A program made the translations under genes and the position numbers. Below the pieces are notes generated by a model. That model did no database searches and was not told where the DNA came from. It was given only the letters and a program-made list of their open reading frames with translations. Shown piece by piece: positions 24,911 through 36,249 of a stretch of DNA of 64,000 bases; position 1 is the first letter of the stretch, and each line of letters starts with the position of its first letter. The stretch comes from Phaeotremella fagi (Eukaryota > Basidiomycota > Tremellomycetes > Tremellales > Phaeotremellaceae). The DNA lies in NCBI GenBank assembly GCA_001599715.1, contig BCHU01000003.1:992001-1056000 (forward strand), given 5' to 3'.

Positions 24911-25234
24911 TTTGGTCTTTTCCTTTGGGGGTATTGTGTTTGAAGATGATGGATACTTTTATGATGTATGCAGCAATGAAAGACCAGAATCTTCCACGGT
25001 AATATCCAGCTTTCTCATTTAGACACTTTTACCCCGCATTCCAGTCGGTTATTTCCTGCGATTTAAGCTGTGAAACATCTCGGTTACCCCGCATCTATGG
25101 CCGGTATTGTCGTGTGGTCTTTCGATCGATTAGCTAGCAGTATGTGGTAACTTGAGAGGAAGACGTGGTCATCTACACACACTTAATTTATTACACTTCT
25201 ACGTATATTCAGAGTTCATATCCATCCTATCACC
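24911..25234. promoter_or_regulatory. Divergent promoter with duplicated ACCCCGCAT motif
   Basis: The 324 bp lie between the GNAT and acyltransferase starts. The 9-mer ACCCCGCAT occurs twice in direct orientation (25031-25039 and 25086-25094), each next to CGGTTA (first copy downstream, second copy upstream). This may be a shared factor site. No known factor is assigned. Confidence 0.5.
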
Positions 25235-26873
25235 ATGCCACCACCTCCGTCCAACAAACCCCTCTACACTATACCCATAGCAGAAAGACCTTCCCATGGC
25301 CCGCTGTTCTCAAAAATATTCTTCCCAATCCTCTTCAACTGCGGTATCCTAGGTATAAACAGTGCACAATTCTTAGCGTTACCTCTGCTACTTATCCCGT
25401 TCGTGGGGAGAAGATTATTTGATTCAGCTGTAGGATGGACGAAAGACGGTTTCGGTAGATTACGTGAGTAGTATCCAACCAAAGACAGAGATATCATCGA
25501 ATGACGTCGCCTTCGGTCAGTCATTGCAATAACAGTTCTATTCGGTCCAACGTCTTTAGTGTTCACAACGGATTCTCCACCGTCTATAACGAATCTTGTT
25601 GAACGTGATCCAAAAACTGGGTTAATGACGAAAATCAATCTACCAGATCGTTTGGTCGTCATGGCGAACCATCAAGCTTATACTGATTGGATGTATCTCT
25701 GGATTCTATCTTGTTATGCTGGTCATTCTCGTGGGATCACAATTTTACTTAAGAAAAGTTTGAAAAGTGTACCAATCATTGGTTGGGGGATGGTGAGTTC
25801 CATCCATGACTTTTAAATGGTGAATAATAACTTGACTTTCAACTCCTTACAGCGTTTCTTTAAATTCATCTTCCTGTCAAGATCTTGGGCAGCTGATCGT
25901 GATAATTTGACATTGGCTATCACGAGATTGGCTAAAGAAGCTCAGTCAGGTTCTGAAAAATCAGGATCGACGAGTAAAGTCGTTCCAGAAGAGGAAACTC
26001 CATTGACTGGAAAGAACTCTGGAAAGAGATCACCTCTATGGTTAATGATTTTCCCGGAAGGTACTATCACCAGTGACGAGGAAAGGGCGAAGAGTTTGAA
26101 ATACGCCGAGAAACAGGGTGTGGTATGTGATTAATCAAAATTGTTGGGTCACTTGTTGACATATTTAATAGCCCGATTTTATCACTGTTTTACATCCTCG
26201 TTCGACAGGGTTGTTATTCTGTTTACGGACGCTTCTAGCTCAGATTCCAGATTTACAGCTTTTAGACGTAACGATTGGTTACCCAGGTGTACCATACGGT
26301 AAATATCCTCAAGAATGGTAAGTCCGTTTCTTCCATCTAATGACGTTATCCTAACACAACTCTTAGGTACGGTCTAGGCTCAATCTTTTTCCGTTCAGTC
26401 CCACCACCAACAGTTCACATTCATCTACATCTCTATTCCAATCTGACTTCATCATCGAGTCCAATCCCTTCCCTTACTTCACCAACAATTGAAACCCTAT
26501 CGTCAGATCCAATCAGTAATTCAAGTTCGACAACGACGTTAGTAGAGCCCACACCATCCCCGTCGAATTCTGAACTAGCTACTCCTGAAGAAGCTAGAGC
26601 TTTCGAACTCTGGTTAAGAGGGATCTGGACTGAGAAAGAAAAGAGAATGAAGTATTTCGCTGAGAATCAATGTTTTGTTGGTGAAGGCCAAGCATCGGAG
26701 ATTGTCCCCGTTCGTCAAGTGTGAGTCGTTGGGATTGATTATAGAGAAATGTTAGTTGACATCATCTCAGGAAATGGTACGATTGGATCGCTGCTGTAGG
26801 TGGAGGAGGATTTGGAACTGCAGGTGTCATCCTGTTCGCGTTGATTGAAGGCATCCTCGTTTCCCGGAAATAG
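25235..26873 (+). CDS. LCLAT1/CST26-type lysophospholipid acyltransferase
   Basis: This membrane PlsC-family enzyme acylates lysophospholipids, probably lyso-PI or lysophosphatidate, at the ER. An N-terminal hydrophobic segment (residues about 25-55, FFPILFNCGILGINSAQF) is followed by a second (LIAITVLFGPTSLVF). Motif I reads VVMANHQAYTDWMYLW with the His-x4-Asp pair. SVPIIGWGMRFFKFIFLSRSW is typical of the AGPAT3-5/LCLAT group, and motif III is LMIFPEGTITSDEE. FITVLHPRSTGLLFCL and LDVTIGYPG follow. A Ser-rich insert of about 50 residues lies before FELWLRGIWTEKEKRM. The C-terminal hydrophobic segment ends VILFALIEGILVSRK. Six introns leave about 440 residues. The Met at 25235 begins MPPPPSNKPLYTI. 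Confidence 0.9.
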
Positions 26874-27243
26874 GGAATGGAAGTGGTACAGGGACGTGAT
26901 GTGATGGAAGGGTAGTGTTAGAATGGGGAATTCGGGATTTGTGTCTTGTGATACTGTAAAGACTGTCTTTTGTGACAAGTAGCGTGTACGAATAAATGTA
27001 TCTGTATTTTCTTGGTGATTGTTTGTGAGAGAGTAGATTAGTCAATGGGACATGGGTTCTACTTCACAAAGTCAATATCACTGATGGCCTCAATTGGTTG
27101 AAAAATGTTACATTGCAGCGTGTATAGCATTATATAGTTTATGGCACATGTATAGAATAGTCCGTGAATATCTAGTTTTCCCAAAGAATACCATATCTCT
27201 CCAAATCGCAAAAAACCCAATCATCGGCGTTCCCTCTGTTTGT
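26874..27243. other. Convergent 3' intergenic region
   Basis: This 370 bp lie between two gene ends facing each other. No ORF or structure was recognised beyond AT-rich sequence. Confidence 0.5.
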
Positions 27244-28086
27244 TTAAGCTGCTACCACCGAAAGGGTTACAACTAGATCTGTGGGGTTACAATCGTATCC
27301 CAATCTGTTGTCGTTGTCGGTGCAGAAGATAGTTGTATAAGGAGAAGTGGTTGGAAGAGTGCAAGTGAGATCGTTCGTGTAACCGACGGTACAAGAGAAA
27401 GCAAGATCACCATATGTAGCCAGATCTGCCGGTGAATCCAAAAACACTTGTTCACGTGAAGGTGGAGCTTGGAATGCAACTACGAAAAACGAAAGGGAGT
27501 CAGTCAGTGTCTGGTTTTCCTTCACAGGAGGTGGGAAGACAGGTTAGACATGGTGTAAAAAATGCTCACCGATGTTGTTATTTGGAGATAGAATATTGCA
27601 TCCAGAAAAATGGAAAACCATTGCAGATGATCTAGAACCTAGAGTGAAGAAGCTGAAAGTGCCATCAGCTGCTGTAACGTAGGTGCCCAGTGACGATTCA
27701 ATAACGAAATGAGATGAACTGAAAGAATTTGGTCCACACGGGCTTTTTACTTTGATCAGCGAATACGTAGATGTAGGAGCTGACACTGGAGGACTGTGTA
27801 CTTACAGAGGTGATGTCGCTGCTCCCCGAGCTGAATTGGATTTCGACATACGACGGATCACATCACTGCGTCTGGTTTGTCGACGAGCGATCACATCGGT
27901 CTCAATCAATAATGATCGTTCTCTTTTGATATCAGAGACTGCACCCTCTGTATCCGCATTCAGAGAATCGGTTCTTTGGGGGACTGGAATGTCAAGTATG
28001 ATTGCACTGACAGTGCTGAGGGTGCTGACAACGATGAAGAACCAGTTGATCGATAGCATCTTTCGAATTGGAGAGGAAAATAACAT
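27244..28086 (-). CDS. Secreted unknown protein with dibasic processing sites
   Basis: A signal peptide is clear (MLSINWFFIVVSTLSTVSA, starting at the tenth residue, cleavage likely after the last Ala). A stretch then carries repeated dibasic pairs (IKRERS, ARRQTRRSD, IRRMSK) typical of Kex2 processing of a propeptide of about 60 residues. After an intron (about 27719-27805) the mature part reads HFVIESSLGTYVTAADGTFS and FHFSGCNILSPNNNI. A second intron leads to FQAPPSREQVFLDSPADL and four further Cys (FSCTVGYTNDLTCTLP, IFCTDNDN, YDCNPTD). The end is LVVTLSVVAA. The product is about 220 residues. The repeated GTYVTAADG style may mean a beta-trefoil-like fold, but this is only a guess. No family is recognised. 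The next gene upstream, on the same strand, is also secreted. Confidence 0.72.
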
Positions 28087-28632
28087 AAACTATGAGAATA
28101 GTTTGAAAAAATTGTGAATTTCCTTCTCAATACTTCCACCATCCTACGATCGAATTTATTCCCAAAAGTGAAGATGGGGTTCTTTGGTATCGTTATTCCG
28201 TCGGGTTACAGGACTGGTACTTGTACAAAAAATTACGATCTTAGGCAACTCCTATTACTTGCGCCACTGGAATTGTTAAGGGACCATTCTTCAGATCTAA
28301 GTTCCTCCTGCTTTCATCAAGGCTAGAATTGATGAGATCCACTTGGTTCTCGTAACGAAAGCTTACCCTATATTAGGATCCTTGTGCCAACGACATACTT
28401 ACTGCTCAGTGCATTGTGTCTAATACTGTGTCCGATCTCAAGCTTCGCAAGATCAAGGCTGCTTTGAAAACAACGTGGATACATTTTACAAACATTACGT
28501 ACGGATTGACGTTAAGCCCATTCACCACGACCCCCCTCAAAATATCATATTACCACTTCTGAATCATTATATTTCATACTCTCTCGATGATAACGTAAAA
28601 CTCCTGATTTTCTTACTTTCTGACTTCCTTCC
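28087..28632. other. Intergenic region between two secreted-protein genes
   Basis: These 546 bp are probably promoter of the small secreted protein and 3' flank of the M28-like gene. Open frames present (for example 28114-28326) lack codon structure and were not called. Confidence 0.45.
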
Positions 28633-30771
28633 TCACTTGAATCTCGTTCCGTTAGCCCAAGCTTGGTCAACTTTGAAGGCGGTCTGGATCAGAACTTCGA
28701 TCTCAGAGATCGCCAATCCTGAATCGAATCTTGACCATCCACCATCGACGAAAGATGCCCCTAATGAAATCATAAAATCAACAACTGTCATCTGACCACC
28801 TTCTCTAAACACATGAAACCACAGGACTCACAGAGATAATCTGGTTGAACTTCAATCCCTAAAGTTGGGATGTTACTGAAACCCAAAGTTGAAGCTCCAC
28901 CGACACCTTTCCAATGACCTTTAATCATGTTGTTGACAACTTCCGGAAGGATGAGTGGCATTCTGAATCTATCGGGTGTACCAGTGAACGATGAAAGATA
29001 AGCGTTTCGAAGGAAATCTGAATGTTCGGATCCATTACTGCAGAGATTGACGGTCCGTTAGCCGACTGAAACGGAACTCCCAGTCATCACTCACCCATAA
29101 GTGATGACAGCTTCATCTTTTCCAGTGTATTCATACACGTATTCGCCATTCTTAAACGTATCTTTCCATTGGATTGCTCCAAGATGTTCAATGCTGAAGG
29201 CCGTCTGAGCATTGTTCATGATATCAGGTCGTGCTCCCATCCACTGATTGGAGTTGTCTATGAGTGAATTGTATCTCTAGCTAGAATTTGTCCAGGATAT
29301 AGACTCACCGCTGACTCGTTGAGATGACCAGAAGCTAGATGACCTGTCGTAAGGACTACTTCTATGTTCATGTTCAATGGGACTCTTTTGAAATACTCGA
29401 GCATGGTGAGAATGACAAGTGGACCGTTCTCTTCAACTACACGTAACATTTGTCAGAAAATGATCATTGAACATGGGGCAGGTACTTACTGATACTTGGA
29501 CCTAAAGTAATTTATCGTCAGCGCCGACCTGCATCTCCCAAAAAGAAAACCTACCATCTGAATGAGTATATAAAAGGAGAGTATCATTAGTTTTAGCTGT
29601 ACCAGGTAATTTTCCGATGAGAGTGAAGGAAGGTTGACTAGAACTGGGTGCGTCCAACATGACGGTGATAGTATCAACGGCACCACTGGAGATGAGATTT
29701 CTTAACATGACTCCGGTCGAATTGCCAACGAAGAGAGTCGGGACGTTCTGAGTAGCGTTGCCTGGTAAATTAGATGATGGTCGCCATTGAAGAGCAGCGT
29801 TTTCATCGGATACCCCGACCCAAGAGGAGATACAGGCAGCCACACCCTTGGATTCTAAAGCTAATGAAGGGATACAATGATGAATCAGTCATTTGATTGG
29901 TGAAGTTAAAATAATCGACCGATTCAGAACCTACTAGTGAAATTCAATTCCTTCTCCGTCGTATGTGGATTAAACTGATTTCCCAATTCTGGAATATCAC
30001 TCGCCGGAATATTGCGTCCTGTTCTAAATAGACATATGGTCAATGAAAGATTCAACTTGTAAAAGGAAAAGGAAGCTGAATCTTACCCTCCAAGAATTTG
30101 GGTTGGCAAAGTTTCATTTCCGCTCTGCATTGGACTATCGAAAAAGACAATCTGTCCCTTTTGGACTCCATTCAAGTTCAAACTACTGAAATTGGCAGCG
30201 TTAGTAGTTGGATTCACAGCGAATGAACCGGCATCCCAGGGTTTACCTGTGTTTGGATTGTCATTATTACTTCCATTTATGTACAAGACTTACCGGTTAC
30301 ACCTGATAGTCCAGTATCTCCTGAGTAAGGGTAGTAACCAACGGTGGGGATATAAACGTCGGTGCCGTTCTTGAGATGAGCGGTGATGTACCAGTATCTC
30401 GGATCCCAGCTTTGATAATGTTTACAAGTCAGTTTGGTTCTCATCAAAATAAGTAAACTCCAGGAGAACCCACTTATACATGGTGTAATTCAGTGTTTGC
30501 GTCTCAGCACCAAGAGTTTGCATAGTCATAGCAATAGATTGAAGCATAGAGTTCTGCTGAGATGAACCAGCTAAACAAGCGAAGAAGATCGAACTCTGTC
30601 AGCACGATTCAGTCATCAGATAGGACTACCCCATAACATACGGAATCGTGGACCTCTCAGAGCTGTTTGATAAACTCGCGAAATGAACTTTTGAATCTCG
30701 ACATCATTCAACCACGCAGAGGTGAAAGGTGCCACACTCAGCACGACGAGAATGGGTATGTAAGTCAACAT
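28633..30771 (-). CDS. Secreted PA-domain M28-like peptidase
   Basis: It looks like a secreted peptidase or peptidase-like protein. The signal peptide is MLTYIPILVVLSVAPFTSAW. A protease-associated (PA) region includes VQKGQIVFFDSPMQSGNETL, VAACISSWVGVSDENAALQW and VPTLFVGNSTGVMLRN. After two small introns the exons give YTHSDGPSIIEENGPLVIL, where the HSDG and EEN elements correspond to the M28 metal-binding Asp and catalytic Glu pair. GAVITYGNGSEHSDFLRN-type sequence, a further His-Ser-Asp, and TLGIEVQPDYLW follow. The end is VDQAWANGTRFK with TGA at 28633. About eleven introns leave roughly 530-560 residues. Several N-glycosylation sequons are present. Whether all zinc ligands are kept needs an alignment. 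Catalysis is inferred, not shown. Confidence 0.75.
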
Positions 30772-31459
30772 CGTTGCTTTGGGCGAGATAACAAGAATAG
30801 ATATCCAAGGTGAGGGAAGAGTCAGGCTATTCTCATTGGCTCATGGCCTTTTTATATGTCGTCCTTCTTCTAGATCCACCGGGACAACATCATGGAAAAA
30901 AGACATGATTATCACTGGTGTGATCGGAAATGATCTTTTTTTTCGAATTTTCTTCTTCATGATTTCGAATTTCAGTGGAATCAAGATATCCATCGGTAGG
31001 AATCGCTGGCATCACACAGCTATTTTTAGTGCTGTATCGGCTTTAACTCTTCTTGGCTAGCTTCAAATAGAACTAAAGAAGAATGATTTATACTTAATGC
31101 TCCGATTTCATTTCTTGGAATCCAGGTCAAGTGACCGCAGGCCCTAACGGTCAAACCCGCCTGAAGTTTATCCCAGAGTCCCACACTTCCTCGATTTCGA
31201 TCACCTCCACACACCTGTCTAAATATAGGGAAATATGACTACTGCAATGTCCTTACGTATGACAGAGTGAATCTGCTGAGCGAGTCTGCTGACAATGGAG
31301 ATGTGATATTACTATACGTTGAGGACTTCTTTCAAAAGAAATTGCTTTTGCATTGTCCTATTGACGCCTTAAATTACCCTATTTTTGGTAAATATCCTAC
31401 TTTTGTCTTCATCTCTTGTTCTGTCTCGACGTTTTTACTCTGTTGTTGATAGTACGGGA
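30772..31459. other. Intergenic region M28-like promoter / VCX1 3' end
   Basis: These 688 bp have no recognised gene. Short open frames lack homology. It holds the promoter of the M28-like gene and the downstream region of VCX1. Confidence 0.5.
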
Positions 31460-33125
31460 CTATGACACAATGTAGCTGAGTGCAATGACCAGGTACAAAG
31501 CGATTACTGCTCATTGTCAGCGACTTTCATTGGGAGAAGGTCCAAGTAGACTTACAAAGTAAACCTTCCATGTAGTTTGTTCGACCTGTTCAAATGTATT
31601 TCAGTGTTCAACCTTTATAGGTTTGTATAAAAACTTACCATCTTGGAGCAAAAGGTTAACAAGCATGACGGAAACGAAAAGAACGATGGTCTCGAAATTT
31701 GCCTGAACGTTATACGTCAGTTTCCAAACTCTGTTACCAGGACTGAACTCACAAAGAATAACGTGAGATCCTTGTGCATTGGCCAAGCGATCAATACCAG
31801 AAGAGGGATCATTCCTGCCGCGATCTGAATACTTGATCCAACAGCAACACCAATCGTCAATTCCATCTTTCCTTTGCATGCCATCCAAACAGAGGTAACG
31901 TGCTCGGCAGCATTACCAACTAGAGGAAGCAAGATAAGACCAATGAATCTGGCGAAGACATAGATAAGCGATCAATTCGATAAGCATAGTCATAACAGGC
32001 CTACCTCTTTGGAATGTGCCATTCCTGAGCGGTTTCATCGATACTTCCCACCAAGATATCGGCACAGAATGAAGTAACAACTGTGATGATCACCAACCAA
32101 ATTCCAGCACTCCATTGATCCATATCAGCGACTTCTTCTTCCTCATCAGTTTGTTCAGCTTCGAAAAGAGTCGAGTGAGTTCGAAGTTGGAAAACAAGAT
32201 ATGCTATGTAGGTGATGAATAAGATAATGGCAGTCCCTCTTGAAAGAATGAGTAAACCATGAAGAGAAGCGTCGTCGGGGTCCGGTGCTCCGTCTTCGAG
32301 TAGGAGAGAGATTACAGCCTTGGCGTTTTCATTGGTGGAAGAATGGTCTGAATTTGTAAGCTCGAACTGATTTCTAGTACGTACAAGCTGCAGGAAGAAT
32401 GAGAGTGATACAGGCAAGGGTCATTAATGATGAGCTTGTGAGTGCAGCTGTCATTTGGAAAGTCGATTCATGGAAGTAGAATCCGGAACTGCGATGAAGG
32501 CAGTCAGTAACGTAACGCCGTGATGTACTTTTAGAATCACTCACGCGAAGAAACTCATACCCAGGACAAGTAGAAGATTAGACAAGACACTTCCAAGTAA
32601 TGAAGTTTGAACCAAACGCAGTTGATCTGAACATTAGCTCTAAAAAAGTCCATAGACTTACCTTGCTTCAAGGCAACGATGGCGACGATAAGCTCAACGG
32701 CGTTTCCAAATCTACAGTCAGCTCCACACTCAAGATATCACCTACGTAGCATTGAGCAGACCACCAACGGTTTGACCTAGTTTCATAGATAGCTGTTCTG
32801 TACTATCACCCAGAAGCTACATGTCAGCTCTGGATATAGTGTGAACTTACTTTAGCCAAGGGGACAATTGCAACGAAGGATGTAGCGAACCGAGCCCAAG
32901 CAGGCCACTCGAGTTTATCAGCTAGTCATAAAGGTGTCAGAAAGAGCTCTGGAAGGATTGAGGCTATCACTAACCAATAATTGCGAGGGGAATAGCTACC
33001 AGAAGAACATTCATCCATGATCCTAACAAGAGATGACGGGATGATTTTATGAAATGGAGTTCTTTAGCTTCAGCTGGAAGACGATGATCTGAAGCAGGAA
33101 GTAGTGGTGCGTTCTCTGAAGGCAT
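31460..33125 (-). CDS. VCX1: Vacuolar Ca2+/H+ exchanger (CaCA/CAX family)
   Basis: It moves Ca2+ into the vacuole in exchange for protons and acts alongside calcineurin signalling. The cytosolic N-terminus begins MPSENAPLLPASDHRLPAEA. The first alpha-repeat is GGLLNATFGNAVELIVAIVA with LKQDQL following. The second is LLPLVGNAAEHVTSVWMACK and GKMELTIGVAVGSSIQIAAG, both with the conserved GNAxE pattern. SIDETAQEWHIPKRFIG precedes the second repeat. An acidic loop (EAEQTDEEEEVADMD) lies between the two halves, as in yeast Vcx1. The end is RTNYMEGLLLIALYLVIALS then YIVS. Eleven or so introns give about 410-420 residues, the usual length, with about eleven membrane segments. Confidence 0.95.
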
Positions 33126-33704
33126 TGGAGATGATGATTGTGTTTTAAGAGAGAGATAAATGAAGTGTAGATTAGAATATTAATCAATCCTAATTGTTTA
33201 CAAAACTACTTAGCGGTGCAGCTTGGCTAGTAACTGCCAAGATTATCTTGACGTCACTGTGGCTAGTGGCAGCTGTCTCAACTTTCAATTTCTTGCAATT
33301 ACTTGTACTTGCATTGTTTTATCCGACGTACAGTATCCTAATGATATCATGCTCAACAGTGATACTCACTAGAAGACAGCGATTGTATTCACCGGAATGC
33401 ATTCAAAACATCCCTTATAACTCAGTCCTTTGTTCACTATGTAAGGGGTAATCCCGCAAATGGTGGAGCGAGTTTCGCCAGTCCAACCGAGCTCCTTCCT
33501 TTCATTTGACTTCCAAATCGGAGCGAGTCTTTGTCATGACTATATAGAAGGCGTTCAAATATCTCTTTTCACTCTTAAACCATTTTCATCTCCCCAATAG
33601 ATCTTCTTTTCGTCTTTTCCCAACTACTAATTCAACATTAACTTGAATAGACCTCCAATTTCTTTCAACAAGAAAAATCTCCCCCAAATAAAAACATCAG
33701 CAAA
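33126..33704. promoter_or_regulatory. Divergent promoter VCX1 / small unknown gene
   Basis: The 579 bp separate divergent start codons. The + strand leader before 33705 is rich in C and T. I did not find a calcineurin-response element matching GNGGC(G/T)CA. No gene seen. Confidence 0.5.
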
Positions 33705-34576
33705 ATGACATCTCTCACGTCTGATAAACCAAAGATCATTTCGGCATCTCAAGCTACATGTATTCAAAAACCTGTAGATGGGAACCGAAATCCACTTGAT
33801 ATAAAAGGTCTTCTAGCTCCTACCCCTTACAACACACCTACCAAACCTCCACCACTTTCCTCTAAAGTTATTCCAAGTTCTGGAAATCGGCCTATCACTC
33901 CAGGTAGCGCACTACGTGGTGCTCCTCGCTATCTCGCCACTCCCCAAAGCTATTCTTCGACACCATACGATAGTCCAAATAGTTTGGAAAAGATTAGTAG
34001 AAGAATAGCTAATGATCTTATATTAGGTACTTCACCTGTACCTCAAGTCGGTACCAATAAGATCGCGCCGAGCTACGAGTAAGTCCCATAGTTTTCAATT
34101 CAAATCTGGGTAAAGCGTCTGATGAGAATCTTAGACGTAGATTCGCCGCTGGTCTCAACGATCTAGAGTGAGTAATTAGTTCTCCATGAGTTTTCAATTC
34201 TGATGTCTTTATAGTCGTCGACTTGCATCTCACGAGATCATGTATGTCTAAATCTATAACAAAATGTCAACTTATCCTTTTTCAGAGCCGAAGACACCCA
34301 CACATCAAACTCACTCACTGCTCCTCGAAAACCCATGATCACCTCAAATACTGTTCCATCTACCGGTTCCGAGTTACAAGAAGCGCAATGGCCATTGTCA
34401 TTCTCTCACGTCGACGAAGAATCCGTTCACAGTCATGGCAATACTCCAGGTAAGTCTTTCAGTCGAGAAGTGTTCATTCAGCTGACAACTGGTTCGATGC
34501 ATGCACAGATAAAGATAAAGTAGTTGAAGTAGAAGACAAGAAGGAGCATGCTGATGCTCAAGAGGGGAAACAATAA
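33705..34576 (+). CDS. Small unknown Pro/Ser-rich protein
   Basis: This intron-containing gene encodes about 230 residues. Exon 1 starts MTSLTSDKPKIISASQATC and is rich in Pro, Ser and Thr with repeated APxPYNTP-like turns (APTPYNTPTKPP, GSALRGAPRYLATPQSY). A helical stretch LEKISRRIANDLILG follows. Exons 2-4 give RRFAAGLNDL, RRLASHEII and an Asp/Ser-rich section. The C-terminus is acidic (DKDKVVEVEDKKEHADAQEG). It contains several SP/TP sites, so it may be a phosphorylated regulatory protein, but no domain is recognised. Splice sites at the small central exons were read by eye. It is divergent from VCX1 and convergent with the membrane-protein gene. Confidence 0.7.
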
Positions 34577-34753
34577 CTACATATCAGAGAGGTTTTTGTT
34601 TCAAGTACACGAATACCGAATATTATCAGAAAATCAAAAAAGAGTTTAGTTCTTATACGTGAAACGATTCTATTATACCATATTAAACGGAACCAGTCCT
34701 GTATCTATCCAGTTCCCTCCATACCCAAATGTACTTGTACTCTAGCTACTGAT

Positions 34754-35963
34754 TCATTGTGGACCTTGTTTCTCAACGATACCAGGTTGCATTGATCTCC
34801 GTCGTTTTGCCCTATTGATTAATCAGCTCATTCTGTATTGTCAGTCAAAATGACGATTTTCGACTAACGATTTCTGTCGATAGATATATGCTAGTATACC
34901 TGATATCACCAGAATCCCTACAGCTGCCCCTATCTATTGCCCTGATTAGCCTGGAGAAACCGCAATGTGGGACTTACGACTGCACCTGCAATACCACCTC
35001 CATTGGCAGTTGTATTACCTGCCATAGCTTGACCCTCCGCATTCATAGTTGCAGTAGCTCCCGCATTACCATCAGATGTAGAATTAGAGGCAGAAGTCGT
35101 ATTGACGATCGTCGTTGTTGCACTAGTCGTTTTAGTTGCGGTTTTTGTGATTGGCGATATGTTCGTACGTGTCAAGGAAGAAGATTGGTTTTTATTTGTG
35201 ACAGTGACCAAAGCAGTGGAAGTGATGGTCGCTACCGTATTCGTTATCGTTTTGGTGCTAGTTGATGTAGCTAGCCTACTTGACATTGAAGCATTGTTGG
35301 AAGCACCAGCATAATCCCTAAGAGACTTAGTACAACCTAAAGGAGGTGACTTACCAAGGTAAACCGGTGTTTGTTGGTATGATTGATGCCCATACTGGAA
35401 CCGTGAAGGTGGGATTAGATATCTTTATAGGGAGACTGTTCCAATATTAGAGACTATATTGCTCTAAAGCTATATGACATACGATCCTAGTATAGGAGAT
35501 GAACATTGATCAAAAAATGTCTCCAAAGTCTCAGCAGAAGGTATGCTCGGAATATCCCTGAAGGAGGTCAACGAAGTAAGGACTTGTTTTATCCTTACCA
35601 TTGACATCTATTTCGAGATCAGCACTGACGTACAAATAAATCGACATTGAAAAGGACATACAAGATACAAGCCTGAAGCACAGCAAACGCTACACTATTA
35701 CAACAACATCCACTAGGATTTCCAGTGGAACAAGCATAAACCACAGACGGCGGTAACTGAGTATCGAACATTGAGACTGCAATGTTAGCTTTCTATAAAG
35801 TATCGTTCGATATTACAATCTTGACATGATCCAATGATATCTTGATACAATTCACCTGTATTGTTCAGCATCGCAACCAGAAATTTGACCTACAAGGACT
35901 AGAACCATCTTTGCTGAACGCCCAAGAGACTTGTGAACCTTTACAAGTAATGTTACCGGACAT
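34754..35963 (-). CDS. Basidiomycete single-pass membrane protein with Cys-rich ectodomain and Ser/Thr stalk
   Basis: The spliced product has a Cys-rich ectodomain: NITCKGSQVSWAFSKDGSSP, CELYQDIIGSCQ, VVYACSTGNPSGCCCNSVAF and FFDQCSSPILGS, then TVPVWASIIPTNTGLPW. This order resembles a basidiomycete-only family of predicted receptors or adhesins in which SPC, a CCCN-like cluster and a VPxWA element recur. A stalk of about 70 residues is rich in Ser and Thr. One membrane helix (AAVGILVISGILAYIYR) and a basic tail KRRRSMQPGIVEKQGPQ follow. Introns of 38-45 nt are needed to keep the frame, and joins at SP|CELYQ and QD|FSMFD fit well. No classic signal peptide is seen at the Met at 35963, so an upstream exon may be missing. 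About 260 residues in total. Confidence 0.7.
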
Positions 35964-36249
35964 TGAGAACTCTACTCTTGCGAATTACATTTACCAGAGA
36001 TTAGAGGATAGATAAAAGGCGTTATAAGGGTAACAGTCAACAAAAGGAAAGGAGATAAAAAGTACATCCATGACGATTATTAAATACCATCTTCACGTAG
36101 CTTGGATACCAGTACCAGACATGGCTCTCATGCTCGTAACCAAGCATTTACATCGAAATGTATCGCAGTCACAGTCGTCTCAAAACAACACTCATGATCG
36201 AATAAAAATGCATACATACAATCTCCTGAATCTACTACCCCAACCACCA
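35964..36249. other. Intergenic region between membrane protein and mitochondrial uL13
   Basis: The 286 bp may hold a missing first exon of the membrane-protein gene. An open stretch on the minus strand around 35990-36075 starts with an ATG and reads as a hydrophobic segment, but no splice joining it was found. Confidence 0.4.

Noticed and set aside
27752..28117. + strand frame of 121 residues
   Set aside because: Antisense to the secreted protein gene, which has a clear signal peptide and consistent splicing.
33194..33451. Hydrophobic frame of 85 residues upstream of the gene at 33705
   Set aside because: Only chance hydrophobicity in AT-rich promoter DNA. It lacks a supported ATG and splice partner.
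35880..35905. Apparent one-base frameshift in the membrane-protein gene
   Set aside because: A 38-nt intron (donor GTAGGT, acceptor ACAG) restores a continuous frame reading SPCELYQDIIGSC, so no mutation is needed.
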